Source of the DNA: Rubripirellula reticaptiva
GTDB lineage: Bacteria > Planctomycetota > Planctomycetia > Pirellulales > Pirellulaceae
NCBI RefSeq assembly: GCF_007860175.1
Contig: NZ_SJPX01000005.1
Coordinates: 1,026,115-1,090,114, forward strand
Length of the DNA stretch: 64,000 bases
Direction: 5' to 3'
Made by a program: the position numbers and the translations under genes. Each line of letters begins with the position of its first letter. The stretch's first letter is position 1. Of the stretch, positions 55,115 to 64,000 are shown piece after piece. The notes under the pieces were generated by a model that was given only the letters and a program-made list of their open reading frames with translations, had not been told where the DNA came from and searched no databases.

Positions 55115-56355
55115 ACCTGTTTTTCGTCTGCGTTTTCGTGACGCTTGTCCCGGCCAGCATGATGACGATGATCACATGCCTTGCCGTCGGCCTGTCGCTG
55201 GGGCCATCACGAATATCCGTTCGATTGCCGATCTTCTTGATCGGATCAGCGATTTTCGCGGGCGTGATTTGCCTGTTCGAATCAAATTCCGAGTGCTGGC
55301 CGCTGGGGATTGCAACGGTCGTTCTGGGGTTGTTGGCACTGGGGATGCGAGATCGATTCATCGCGATGATCGCGATCGGCTGTGGATTGCCGCTCGTCTT
55401 GTTTACCGCCATGCAAGTCATTTCCGGCGGTTTCCAAACTCGTTCATTTACCGCGACCATGTTGGCATCCGGTTTTCTGGCCTTGATGTTTTCAACGTTG
55501 CGATTCGCAGGATACCGTTTGACTCGGTTGGCAAACCCGGTGTCGGCAACGGACTTGCACTTGGCAACCGGCACGCCTTTGCACCAGTGGATTGCCGAAC
55601 TCGACCGCTCGGATGCATTGCCTGGCAATTATGCCGAAACAATGTCTCGTCTCAGCGATCGAGGGCTGACGAATCACTGGCAAAAGATCATCACCAAATC
55701 CTACGAGCGATCACGGGGCAGGATGCCGATCGAACGATCGAGTGACGGACGCCCTGTGTTTGTTGCCCCGGATAGGCTGGCAAGTTTTTTTGGGTGGTCG
55801 TTTGGCCAGCTCCGACATCGCTTTAGCGTTTGGCAGATGATGGTTTGGTCATTCTGTGCAGCGACCGTATTTGGTCTGGGCCGTCAATTGCCGCCCCTGA
55901 ATTTGCCGAGCGAGGCCGTTGCGATTGCCGTTCCCATGGCTGCCGCGATCACCATCATCGCACTTGCGTGCATGCATGGAATTTTGTCTCCTCGACTCGG
56001 TCGAGCTTCTGCCAAACATCACATTTTGATCGTTGCCGTAACGATCTTGGTGTTCCCCAAAGTCGTCGGACTGGCTCCGGGTGATCCGCGTTTCTTCATC
56101 CTGATGGCGTGGCTGATCACATCGATGACGTTGTGGTTTGCACTGGCGTGCATGGCTGCTCGCGAGCAGGGCCTATCACTTGTCCGAATGGAAGCCCAAC
56201 AAAGCACCGCCCCCCGGACGGCGGGAACAAGAAACGACGGTAAAAATGGGGAAATGACGAATTTTCGGGATTTGCCTAAGGCACCCGTTTCGCATATCAT
56301 CATCACCGTTCCAGCCAAGGAAATTGAGGCTGAAACGCCTACCCCTTACAGGTAG
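55111..56355 (+). CDS. Multispanning membrane protein, unknown function
   Basis: 414 residues, translationally coupled to the preceding gene. About four hydrophobic segments lie in the first 140 residues, then a soluble helical part (LHQWIAELDRSDALPGNYAE, HWQKIITKSYERSRGRM), then four more (MMVWSFCAATVFGLGRQ, AVAIAVPMAAAITIIALACM, ILIVAVTILVFPKVVGL, FILMAWLITSMTLWFALACM) and a polar tail. It has no recognisable transporter or enzyme motif. It ends the gene run that starts at 51358. Confidence 0.75.
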   Translation: MNLFFVCVFVTLVPASMMTMITCLAVGLSLGPSRISVRLPIFLIGSAIFAGVICLFESNSECWPLGIATVVLGLLALGMRDRFIAMIAIGCGLPLVLFTAMQVISGGFQTRSFTATMLASGFLALMFSTLRFAGYRLTRLANPVSATDLHLATGTPLHQWIAELDRSDALPGNYAETMSRLSDRGLTNHWQKIITKSYERSRGRMPIERSSDGRPVFVAPDRLASFFGWSFGQLRHRFSVWQMMVWSFCAATVFGLGRQLPPLNLPSEAVAIAVPMAAAITIIALACMHGILSPRLGRASAKHHILIVAVTILVFPKVVGLAPGDPRFFILMAWLITSMTLWFALACMAAREQGLSLVRMEAQQSTAPRTAGTRNDGKNGEMTNFRDLPKAPVSHIIITVPAKEIEAETPTPYR

Positions 56356-56455
56356 CAGTGACCATCCACGCAAGGCATGTTCGCTGGTTTCATGTGCCGT
56401 CGTTTGAACGAATTGGTTCGTAAACGGCTCTCTTTTCTAGCGAAGGATCGAATCA

Positions 56456-58699
56456 GTGAAGTTCCCATTCGCACGGCAGACGCGAGCCGCCGAGCCACGA
56501 TTGCGTTCTAGCAAACATCGGTCGGAACTTAAAAGCCTGATTATCGAGCAACTCGAAGCTCCCCTGCCGACGAAAAAATCACCCGTTCGAACACGTCCAC
56601 CGATGCCCCGAGTGGATGCGGCAACGCCGTTCCCGCCGCGAATTTCACGGTCACCGGTTTCTCCTACGTCGAGCGTAACGCAGACTCCTGCTCTGCGGCC
56701 GGAAATCTCTCCCCTTCCCGTGCGCCGCATTGACCGAGCCACCTTGGCCATAACGGACGTGACGGTTCTCGACTCACCTAAGGTGACAGCAAAAATCGTC
56801 GCGACAGCGATCGAAAAGTCAACCATTCCCGATCATCAAGCGCCTGTGTTTCCGTTTGTCGCATTTGCGGTGACGAGCGAGATCTCCAGCACGGCAAGTG
56901 AATCGGCGACTGAATTTGCGTTGAACCATTTCGCGCTGAACCATGCATCGAAGCACGAATCTCTGACGCTGCACCATTGGTCGGCCGTTGCTGACATCAA
57001 TTGCCCTCAATCGATCAAAATCGACCTGACGAGCTCGCGATTGGTAAGCGGATTCCGATTGACCGCCAATGGCTCGGCAACATGGTCGGCAGTCACCTGT
57101 TCCACCGTGACGCAAAACGATCACGACCGTATTGCTAGCGATGCTGCATTCATGACCGACTTCATTGACGCCAGCTCCCGATCGGCAAACCCGAGTCCGG
57201 CGACACAATCACAAGAACGCCTGCATACACTCGTTCCCGTCCATTCACGATTCGCGGCCCTTGGCAGACGATACCTGATTCTGCCCAATCGATTTTCGTC
57301 GCGACTGTTACGAAACTACTTTGGCCGGATCACGGCGACGTCATCTCGCGTGTCGATGGACCAGATCGACAAGGTTTACACGGCCCGAGCATCAGCCAAA
57401 CAGATTCCCGCGCCGAAATCAGAGCTGCGGATTTTCAATGGCGAAGCCGCCGAAACAGTCGGCCGGCGAACGTCCCAGCCATCTTGCCATGCATCGGTCA
57501 CGAACCTCCGAATCAGCGAGATTGATGAATACCGGAACGACGAAGGTGGTTCAGTCGAATACGTCGAACTTGAAAACTTCGGTACCAAGACCATTTCGTT
57601 GGCCGGCGTTGCCTTGGTCGACGCAGTCGATTTCCAATTCGACACCGGAAAAATTGATCGGCTCGAACCGGGCGAATTTGCTTTGGTCGTTCGAGACCTA
57701 AGCGAAATGGCGTCGACCGATGGGCATGACCTGCCAATTGCTGGACAATTCGAAGCGTCGAAAACAAACAACGATCACGCCACCATCACGGTGCTTGCCG
57801 CCGACGGTTCGATCATCCAGTCCTACGTTCGCAATCCGGACAATGGAACTTGGCAATTGCCCCATGCGGTGAACGAAACGTCGATCTCGTTGCACCGAAT
57901 CTCGAACATGGCCGCCACGCGGCCCGCGGCCGAATCGCCAAACGTTACTGCGACGACGAAGAAGTCTGATCCAACGAACGAGAACCCACATACGGCGCCT
58001 CGCGGCGTTGCCCAAGTCGTCCGCCGCGGAGTCGCCTACGCGAACGCACCATCGGCACTTGGCCCAATCGCCATCGCCGCGAACGTGACCGGACTGCTGC
58101 CAGGCCAAAAAGCGACCTCGGCGAACTACACGAATTACTTGCGAGGCTTGACCCAAGTCTTTATCGACGTCGATGGGCTGCCGTCGACGCACCTGAGCGA
58201 AGAAGATTTTGGATTCAAGGTCGGCAACTGCGAAGACCTGTCGGCGTGGCAAGGCGCACCCTCGACATCAGCAATCGATGTAGCGTCCGGCGCTGGCGAA
58301 AAAGGAGCGTCGCGAGTCGCCATCACTTGGGCGGACCACGCCATCCAGAACCAGTGGCTGCAAGTCACCATGCTGGCGTCCGATGCAACCGGACTGGCAA
58401 TGGACGACGTTTTCTACGTTGGCCACCAATCGGTGCGTCCTACGGAAACACATACCACCGAAACGAGTCCCACCAACCGGTTGCTAACCCCGCCCCCGGC
58501 TGCTGCCGAGCCTTTTGACGCTCACGGCGAGGCCCTGCGAATGATCTTGGCTCCGGCGGTAAATGCGACGACGCCAACCCCATCGAATAGCCAGAAAATC
58601 CTGACTTTCAGCCGTCGTGGCCCGCTACAAAACCCGGCCGTAGTCGATTCGATTTTCTCCGATAAACCGGTTAAAACGCGACTCTCTCGAGCCGAATAA
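56456..58699 (+). CDS. Large protein with lamin-tail-like domain, unknown function
   Basis: 747 residues, GTG start. Early on, LKSLIIEQLEAP resembles the planctomycete 'LExLE' N-terminal motif but lacks the RRVLA ending, so export is uncertain. The first 330 residues are Thr/Ser/Pro-rich. From about 350 a lamin-tail-like domain is seen (LRISEIDEYRNDEGGSVEYV, ELENFGTKTISLAGVALVDA, LEPGEFALVVRD). The C-terminal part (LRGLTQVFIDVDGLPSTHLS) has a further beta-rich domain with short Ser-rich linkers. It precedes the giant beta-helix protein by 296 bases and may belong with it at the cell surface. Confidence 0.7.
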   Translation: MKFPFARQTRAAEPRLRSSKHRSELKSLIIEQLEAPLPTKKSPVRTRPPMPRVDAATPFPPRISRSPVSPTSSVTQTPALRPEISPLPVRRIDRATLAITDVTVLDSPKVTAKIVATAIEKSTIPDHQAPVFPFVAFAVTSEISSTASESATEFALNHFALNHASKHESLTLHHWSAVADINCPQSIKIDLTSSRLVSGFRLTANGSATWSAVTCSTVTQNDHDRIASDAAFMTDFIDASSRSANPSPATQSQERLHTLVPVHSRFAALGRRYLILPNRFSSRLLRNYFGRITATSSRVSMDQIDKVYTARASAKQIPAPKSELRIFNGEAAETVGRRTSQPSCHASVTNLRISEIDEYRNDEGGSVEYVELENFGTKTISLAGVALVDAVDFQFDTGKIDRLEPGEFALVVRDLSEMASTDGHDLPIAGQFEASKTNNDHATITVLAADGSIIQSYVRNPDNGTWQLPHAVNETSISLHRISNMAATRPAAESPNVTATTKKSDPTNENPHTAPRGVAQVVRRGVAYANAPSALGPIAIAANVTGLLPGQKATSANYTNYLRGLTQVFIDVDGLPSTHLSEEDFGFKVGNCEDLSAWQGAPSTSAIDVASGAGEKGASRVAITWADHAIQNQWLQVTMLASDATGLAMDDVFYVGHQSVRPTETHTTETSPTNRLLTPPPAAAEPFDAHGEALRMILAPAVNATTPTPSNSQKILTFSRRGPLQNPAVVDSIFSDKPVKTRLSRAE

Positions 58700-58995
58700 T
58701 GATTCGGTCTTGATCCCAACACTTTTTCCGTTTTCGTGACGTCACAACCACGCGAGCGGCGCTATTCATCGGCATTTTCTCTGCCACTGCAAACGCGCCC
58801 CACGGCCTCTAGCCGAGGCAGTTAGGATGGAGTCTTCTTCGAAAAGATTGATTCCGCGTTTCGTAAAGGATTCCGGGATCAATCGACGCCTAGCTTGCGT
58901 CTAAAGAGACCGGCTGTTGCGCGCAGAGTTCTGTTGGACTTGGCGACAACAAACCGGCCCATCATTCCAGATGATTCCCTCAATATCGCAGCACC
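58700..58995. other. Intergenic region upstream of the giant surface protein
   Basis: 296 bases without a gene. It should hold the promoter for the gene at 58996. I saw no clear promoter boxes, hairpin or repeat. A CGTAAAGGATTCCGGGATCAA stretch near 58862 has an AAAGGA sequence but is too far upstream to be the ribosome-binding site. Confidence 0.45.
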
Positions 58996-61900
58996 ATGAA
59001 GCTCCGTCGGCACCACTCAAACTGTTCGCGTAATCATCACCCCCGCCGTTTGCGACTCGAATCGCTCGAGCGACGACGAGTGCTGGCGTCGTTTGCAGTC
59101 ACGACACCGTTCGATGTTGTCGACACTGACGACTCGCTGGTCAGCCTGCGCGAAGCGATCACGCTTGCCAATGACACCGTCGGAGTCGACCAGATCACTT
59201 TCGACGCGGCGGTATTTGCCGCCCCAACCACGATCGAACTTTCACTTGGCCAGCTAACGATCACTGACGGCGTCGACATCCAAGGCCCCGGCCAAGACTC
59301 TCTGACCATCAATGGCATGTCGGCGACTCGGATTTTCGAGATCGCCACGGCACCCTCTGACGATCGGGCGGTCACGATTTCTGATCTGACCATGACGGCC
59401 GGACGCACGATCGGCTTCAACGAAGGCGGTGGTGCAATCCGGCAATTTTCGGCATCCACACTGACGCTGGATTCCGTCGCAATCACGAACAACCGCACGT
59501 TTGGAGGAAACTCGGGCGGTGGTGCGATCGAATCGGCGGGCACCTTGGTGATCCAAAACAGCCTGATTGCTGGCAACGGGACCGCCAGCGACAACTCGCC
59601 CGGCGGCGCGATCACGGGGACGAGTGTCGTAACGATCCAAAACAGTCAATTGATCGGAAATTTCACCGAAGGTGTGGGGTCACGTGGCGGCGCTGTTTCA
59701 TCAACCGCCAGCCTGTCGATTGCAAACAGCAGCCTGAGCCACAACAGTACCGCGGGCCAGGACGCCAACGGCGGTGCCGTCGGAGCCAACAGCCGCATCA
59801 CAATTCAATCAAGCAGCTTCACCGCCAACGAAACCCGTGCTGCCGATTCGGACGGTGGCGCGATCGCCGTCTTCCAAGCAAGTGAAGCGTTTGGCGGCAG
59901 CCTGACAATTCAAGATACCGAAATCGATAGCAACCAGACGCTCAACACCGGTGCTCGGGGCGGCGGAATCTATGGTGACGCATCCGACATTACTGTCACC
60001 GGTTCGTCGATCACTCGCAACGAAACCTCCGGCGACGGCTCAAACGGCGGCGGAATTTGGCTGACGCGATCCAACTTGACGATCTCGCAAAGCACAGTTT
60101 CGGGCAATTCGACACTAGCCACGAACTCGATCGGCGGCGGGATCGGAATCGTCGGCGGATCGATGACCGCCGACGGAATCACGGTGACGGACAACGAAGC
60201 GGAAGGCGAAGCGGGCGGCATCCAATTTGACGCGGATCTTGACACAGCGTCACTGAACATTGTCAATTCCATCGTCGCCGGAAATCGAGTGACAGCGGCG
60301 ACGGGCACAGCGTCCGACCTTCATTTTTTCCAAGCGACTCCGACACTTTCGGTGCAATCCAGCCTGATCGGCAACAACGGCGGCACGCCGCTGTTGGCTG
60401 CTGCCGTTGCTGATTCAGACGGCAACCTGATCGGCGGATCGACGTCGACGACTCAATTGGACGCCGGCTTGAACGCACTGACCGTGGTGGGCCAAACTCG
60501 CATTCACCCGCTTTCCGCAGGCTCGATTGCGATCGACGCAGGCAACGAAACGTTTTCTCCGGGTACAACATCCGACCAGCGAGGCGATGGATTCAGCCGA
60601 GTCGCGGGCGCCGCCCAAGATATGGGCGCGATGGAGTTACAAGTGCCGGCGGCCACCGATTTTGTCGTCACGACATTGCTAGACGAAATCGATTTTGCGA
60701 ATGAAACGATTAGCCTGCGCGAAGCGATCATCATCGCCAACGGCAACCCAGGTGCCGACGTGATTTCGTTTGACGAAAGCCTTCGCGAAACCGACGGAAT
60801 CATCACGCTTGCCCAAGGTACGCTTCGAATTACCGATTCGGTCGCGATCACCGGACTCGGTCGCCAGTCATCGACGATCGATGCAGCCGGACTTTCGCGA
60901 GTCATCGAAATCAACGGCGATATCGATGTCACCATCGAAAACCTGACCATCACGGGTGGCCGATCAACAGGCAACAATCCGACCCTGCCAAACTTTTCCG
61001 ATGCCGCAACGACCCTGCAAAACGGCGGTGGATTGCGATCCGATACATCCGGCTTGGTCACGCTGCGATCCGTTTCGGTCATCGACAATCAAACCCTCGG
61101 CAGCAATTCGATCGGCGGCGGAGTGTGGGCGACGTCGGGAACACTTGTGATCGAAGACTCTCTGATCGACAACAATCGCGGCAGCGGAATCGCCGTCGCC
61201 AATCAGTCGCTGTCGATGATCGGCAACTCGGTGACACGAAATACCGAATCCGGGATCATGATTGACGCGTCCGAGGCAAGCATCGTCAACTCGACCGTGT
61301 CGACCAACACCGGCACGATCGGCGGCGGGCTGCTGGTTACCGGCGACAGCACGGTCGCACTGGTCCAGTCCACCGTTTTTGGCAACTCAGCCGAAACCGG
61401 CGGCGGCATCTCGCTTGCGGACGAAGTCACCCAGCCGGTCACGATCGCCAACTCAATCATCGCCGGCAATACGGGCACGGTTTCGCATCCCGACCTGACG
61501 CTGCCCGTCATCTCTTCCAACGTTGACATTGCTTTCTCGTTGATTGGCGACAGTTCCGATACGGTGCTGACCGAAACACAGACCGCCGACGAAAACGGTA
61601 ACCTGATCGGTCACGACGAAGCCAATGGCGGCAGCGGTGTGATCGACGCACTCGTCGGACCGCTGGTCGCGTCAGGGATTCACGGAATGCTCGTCCACTT
61701 GCCATCCGCATCAAGCCCCGCGATTGACGCTGGCAGCGATGCACTGGCAATCGATTCCAGTGGCGCCGCACTGACCAGCGACGCGCGTGGATTGCCGTTC
61801 CAGCGAATTTCCGGCACCGTCGATATCGGTGCGGTCGAATCACAGATAGCCACGCCAATCATCGTTTGGAACGATCCTGCCGACATCCCCGTCGGCACAC

Positions 61901-63489
61901 CGCTTGGCCAAGACCAACTTAACGCGACCACCCAAACGCCGGGCACTTTTGCCTATACCCCCGTCGAAGGCACCGTCCTTGATCTGGGCGATGACCAAGT
62001 CTTGACGGCGGTGTTCACGCCCGATGACTTGACGATCTACCAAGAAACAACGGTCACCGTTTCGCTGGACGTCGTCGACCTACTCGACCGCGGCGACGCG
62101 CCCGATTCCTACGGCACGCTGATCGCATCGGGCGGAGCCGCCCACAATGCGTCGCCGCTCACACTCGGTGAATTGTTTGACGGTGACGTGGATGGCCAAC
62201 CCACGCCTGCGGCCGATGGCGATGGTGCCGATGATGACGGCGTCATTTTCATGACTCCTATTTTTGCAGGCAGCAACGCAAGCACGGCAAGTCTTCTGGT
62301 CACAGCATCAGCCAACAGCAAACTCGACGCCTGGATTGATTTCGACGCAGACGGAACCTTCGATGCAGTGACCGAAAGTCTTTTTGGCGCCACATCCCTG
62401 TCGCTCGTCGCCGGCGTGAACGTTGTTCCGTTCACTATCCCATCGGGCGCGACCGCAGGCGAAACGTTCGCTCGGTTCCGAATCAGCACCGAAGGTGGCC
62501 TGATGCCCAACGGAATCGCGGCCGACGGGGAAGTCGAAGATTATGCGGTCACCATTTTGTCTGACTCCGCACCGACGGACGCAGCCGTCAGCGTTACCGG
62601 CAGCCAGATCACTCTGGTCCGCGATGGCGACGCCGTTGTCGTCAAACGACGCACCGTCGAAGTGTTTCGAGTCGCTAGCACGGCCATCGACCAACTGACC
62701 ATATACGGCGACGAGTTCAGTAATGTCTTGACCGTTGACCAGACCTCGGGCGACGCCATTCCAAATGGCGGACTGATTTTCGAAGGTGGTGACCGAGTCA
62801 ACACCTTGCGCTGGGTTGGCGGTGCAGGCACACTCGACCTGACGCCGACCGGCAATTTAATACTAAGACAAGTTGACGCGATCGATCTGACCGACGCGGG
62901 CGCCCAATCCGTTCTGGTCGACTCGGCCGCCGCACGAGAAATGGATCCGGATGGTGGCGGGGTGATCATCACCGGACACGTTCCCGTCGCTGGTCAGCCC
63001 AGCGACCAGATCATGTTCGCCGATGGACCACTGTGGCGAATGGGAACTCCCGAGGTCATCTTCGGAACCGCCTTCCGCAAAATTTCGCTCAGCGACACCT
63101 TCATTCAAACCGATTTCGGCAGCGGCTGGCAAAACATCGCCAACCCAAGTGACGTCAACAACAATGGATCCATCACGGCCAACGACGCGTTGGTGATCAT
63201 TAACGAATTGGGACGCCGATCTTATAGCAACCGCGTCGGGAGCGTTCTGGTCGATCCGGCAACTGTCGACCCATGGCCTGGTTTCTACTACGACCAAAAC
63301 GGCGACGGACTGGCGACCGCGTTGGATGCATTGCGAGTGATCAACCAGTTAGCCCGGCTGACAACTCCGGCAAATCCTTCGGGCGAAGCAGAATCCGCAG
63401 CGCTGATTGGCGAAATCAAGAAAGATAAAACCAGCGACAACATCGACCGTCTGATCGCAAACGACGCGTTCGTCAGCTCGCTGTTTTAG
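58996..63489 (+). CDS. Giant surface protein: duplicated CSLREA/beta-helix, GEVED, dockerin
   Basis: 1497 residues. The N-terminal LRLESLERRRVLASFAV is the planctomycete export-type motif. Two related halves follow, each starting with a CSLREA-type motif (SLREAITLANDTVGVDQITF near residue 50 and SLREAIIIANGNPGADVISF near 570) and continuing as right-handed beta-helix repeats rich in NGGG/GGAI turns and NSTVSGN-like strands. Next are an Ig-like MBG domain (NATTQTPGTFAYTPVEGTV), a GEVED domain near 1025-1180 (RGDAPDSYGTL, DAWIDFDADGTFD, GEVEDYAVTIL), and a dockerin-like ending (DVNNNGSITANDALVIIN, DQNGDGLATALDALRVIN). Predicted cell-surface or secreted adhesin-like protein; no catalytic motif seen. 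Confidence 0.88.
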   Translation: MKLRRHHSNCSRNHHPRRLRLESLERRRVLASFAVTTPFDVVDTDDSLVSLREAITLANDTVGVDQITFDAAVFAAPTTIELSLGQLTITDGVDIQGPGQDSLTINGMSATRIFEIATAPSDDRAVTISDLTMTAGRTIGFNEGGGAIRQFSASTLTLDSVAITNNRTFGGNSGGGAIESAGTLVIQNSLIAGNGTASDNSPGGAITGTSVVTIQNSQLIGNFTEGVGSRGGAVSSTASLSIANSSLSHNSTAGQDANGGAVGANSRITIQSSSFTANETRAADSDGGAIAVFQASEAFGGSLTIQDTEIDSNQTLNTGARGGGIYGDASDITVTGSSITRNETSGDGSNGGGIWLTRSNLTISQSTVSGNSTLATNSIGGGIGIVGGSMTADGITVTDNEAEGEAGGIQFDADLDTASLNIVNSIVAGNRVTAATGTASDLHFFQATPTLSVQSSLIGNNGGTPLLAAAVADSDGNLIGGSTSTTQLDAGLNALTVVGQTRIHPLSAGSIAIDAGNETFSPGTTSDQRGDGFSRVAGAAQDMGAMELQVPAATDFVVTTLLDEIDFANETISLREAIIIANGNPGADVISFDESLRETDGIITLAQGTLRITDSVAITGLGRQSSTIDAAGLSRVIEINGDIDVTIENLTITGGRSTGNNPTLPNFSDAATTLQNGGGLRSDTSGLVTLRSVSVIDNQTLGSNSIGGGVWATSGTLVIEDSLIDNNRGSGIAVANQSLSMIGNSVTRNTESGIMIDASEASIVNSTVSTNTGTIGGGLLVTGDSTVALVQSTVFGNSAETGGGISLADEVTQPVTIANSIIAGNTGTVSHPDLTLPVISSNVDIAFSLIGDSSDTVLTETQTADENGNLIGHDEANGGSGVIDALVGPLVASGIHGMLVHLPSASSPAIDAGSDALAIDSSGAALTSDARGLPFQRISGTVDIGAVESQIATPIIVWNDPADIPVGTPLGQDQLNATTQTPGTFAYTPVEGTVLDLGDDQVLTAVFTPDDLTIYQETTVTVSLDVVDLLDRGDAPDSYGTLIASGGAAHNASPLTLGELFDGDVDGQPTPAADGDGADDDGVIFMTPIFAGSNASTASLLVTASANSKLDAWIDFDADGTFDAVTESLFGATSLSLVAGVNVVPFTIPSGATAGETFARFRISTEGGLMPNGIAADGEVEDYAVTILSDSAPTDAAVSVTGSQITLVRDGDAVVVKRRTVEVFRVASTAIDQLTIYGDEFSNVLTVDQTSGDAIPNGGLIFEGGDRVNTLRWVGGAGTLDLTPTGNLILRQVDAIDLTDAGAQSVLVDSAAAREMDPDGGGVIITGHVPVAGQPSDQIMFADGPLWRMGTPEVIFGTAFRKISLSDTFIQTDFGSGWQNIANPSDVNNNGSITANDALVIINELGRRSYSNRVGSVLVDPATVDPWPGFYYDQNGDGLATALDALRVINQLARLTTPANPSGEAESAALIGEIKKDKTSDNIDRLIANDAFVSSLF

Positions 63490-63531
63490 AGAACGCCGCC
63501 AAAGCCACAACCCAGTTTTGTCCATGCTTTG

Positions 63532-63745
63532 CGCCAACGGCGTTTGATCCAAAGCCCAGGGTCGCTGCACATATTTTGGACCCTGGCTTACGGGACAGTC
63601 CGGCGCCCGGATTACCCCACCGAGGCTGGACCGGATTGATCGTAAAACCCCATTGGGGATTGCCTGGCGTGGACGATGCACAGCCGGGGGTGCGGCAGCG
63701 CTGGAGCAGACGAACCTGGGCTTTGGATCAAACGCCAACGGCGTA
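63532..63745 (+). repeat. Intergenic palindromic repeat, copy 2, with long inverted arms
   Basis: A perfect 22-base inverted repeat, GGCGTTTGATCCAAAGCCCA plus GG at 63539-63560, has its complement at 63715-63736; near-perfect pairing extends the arms to about 33 bases each. Between them lie an ACCCCATTGGGG palindrome (63647-63658) and a CCAGGG-type inverted repeat. The blocks ACCCC[GA]TTGGGG then GA[AC]CCTGG-rich sequence occur in the same order and orientation as in copy 1 after lysA. It lies between the giant surface gene and the 16S terminator. Confidence 0.65.
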
Positions 63746-63799
63746 GGAGCTGGAACGGTGCAAGCAGATGCGTCGGATAAAATTTTCGATGCGCGCACG

Positions 63800-63837
63800 A
63801 AAAAACCCGCTCTGGCAGGCGACGCTCCAGAGCGGGT
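63800..63837 (-). terminator. Terminator of the 16S rRNA gene
   Basis: An 11-base perfect stem ACCCGCTCTGG / CCAGAGCGGGT (63805-63815 with 63827-63837) reads on the minus strand into six T residues at 63805-63800. It lies about 130 bases beyond the 16S 3' end in the direction of rRNA transcription, so the transcript should stop here. Confidence 0.88.
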
Positions 63838-63920
63838 CATTCGAGATTCATTGGTGATGAAGTGGCTCCGAGGAACCTGTTTTCTGTTGAGTTGTTTGGA
63901 GAGTCATTTTCACAGATTCA

Positions 63921-64000
<80 letters not shown>

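Overview
The window reads as chromosome of a planctomycete of the Rhodopirellula/Pirellulaceae type. Four things point there. Two giant extracellular proteins carry the planctomycete N-terminal 'LExLxxRRVLA' motif and C-terminal dockerin repeats. Families typical of the group are common (SGNH-TPR, NIPSNAP, secreted TIM-barrel 'isomerases', GEVED). Many conserved membrane or coiled-coil proteins have no known function. The 16S rRNA 3' end at the right edge is followed by a terminator rather than by a spacer leading to 23S. There is no phage, insertion sequence, CRISPR array or tRNA that I can see; this is core chromosome.

Layout. 1-2200: an SGNH hydrolase (5' end outside the window) and an MBOAT acyltransferase, an exopolysaccharide O-acetylation pair. 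2215-7303 (minus): a membrane protein, then a translationally coupled hrpB helicase / FetA ATPase / FetB permease operon. 7700-11506: complete pstSCAB phosphate importer, convergent with a membrane-anchored DNase I-like phosphatase/nuclease. 12998-15014: divergent DUF368 (PopT-type) and uppP, two steps of undecaprenyl-phosphate recycling. 15111-20040: lexA, SGNH-TPR, Gfo/Idh/MocA oxidoreductase, a lysA-like decarboxylase. 20187-21264 (minus): short str operon rpsL-rpsG with promoter and terminator. 21552-22575: a small protein gene and a eukaryotic-type hisA.

22668-27937: a three-gene set of a large membrane/coiled-coil protein, a secreted coiled-coil protein with a Lys-Pro-Ser-Asp repeat stalk, and a TPR-like exported protein. 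This is the best candidate here for an undescribed system. 28177-32378: a Tex-like RNA-binding protein with large disordered insertions and an RGG tail, coupled to a small partner. 32505-38517: exported TIM-barrel protein, exported Met/Gly-rich protein, dockerin protein. 38574-44134: NIPSNAP protein, mutS, a PhnP-like metallo-hydrolase, a TIM-barrel protein. 44243-51026: HEAT-type membrane protein, lipoprotein, LarA-N-like protein, glycosyltransferase and unknowns. 51358-56355: a tight run of unknown protein, SNF2 helicase, MoxR ATPase and two membrane proteins. 56456-63489: a lamin-tail-like protein and a 1497-residue beta-helix/GEVED/dockerin protein. 63490-64000: an intergenic palindromic repeat, terminator, and the 16S rRNA 3' end.

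Start codons were moved from the longest reading frame where protein homology, a signal peptide, a Shine-Dalgarno site or a stop/start overlap argued for it; these choices are stated. Functions rest on motif recognition by eye, without database searches.
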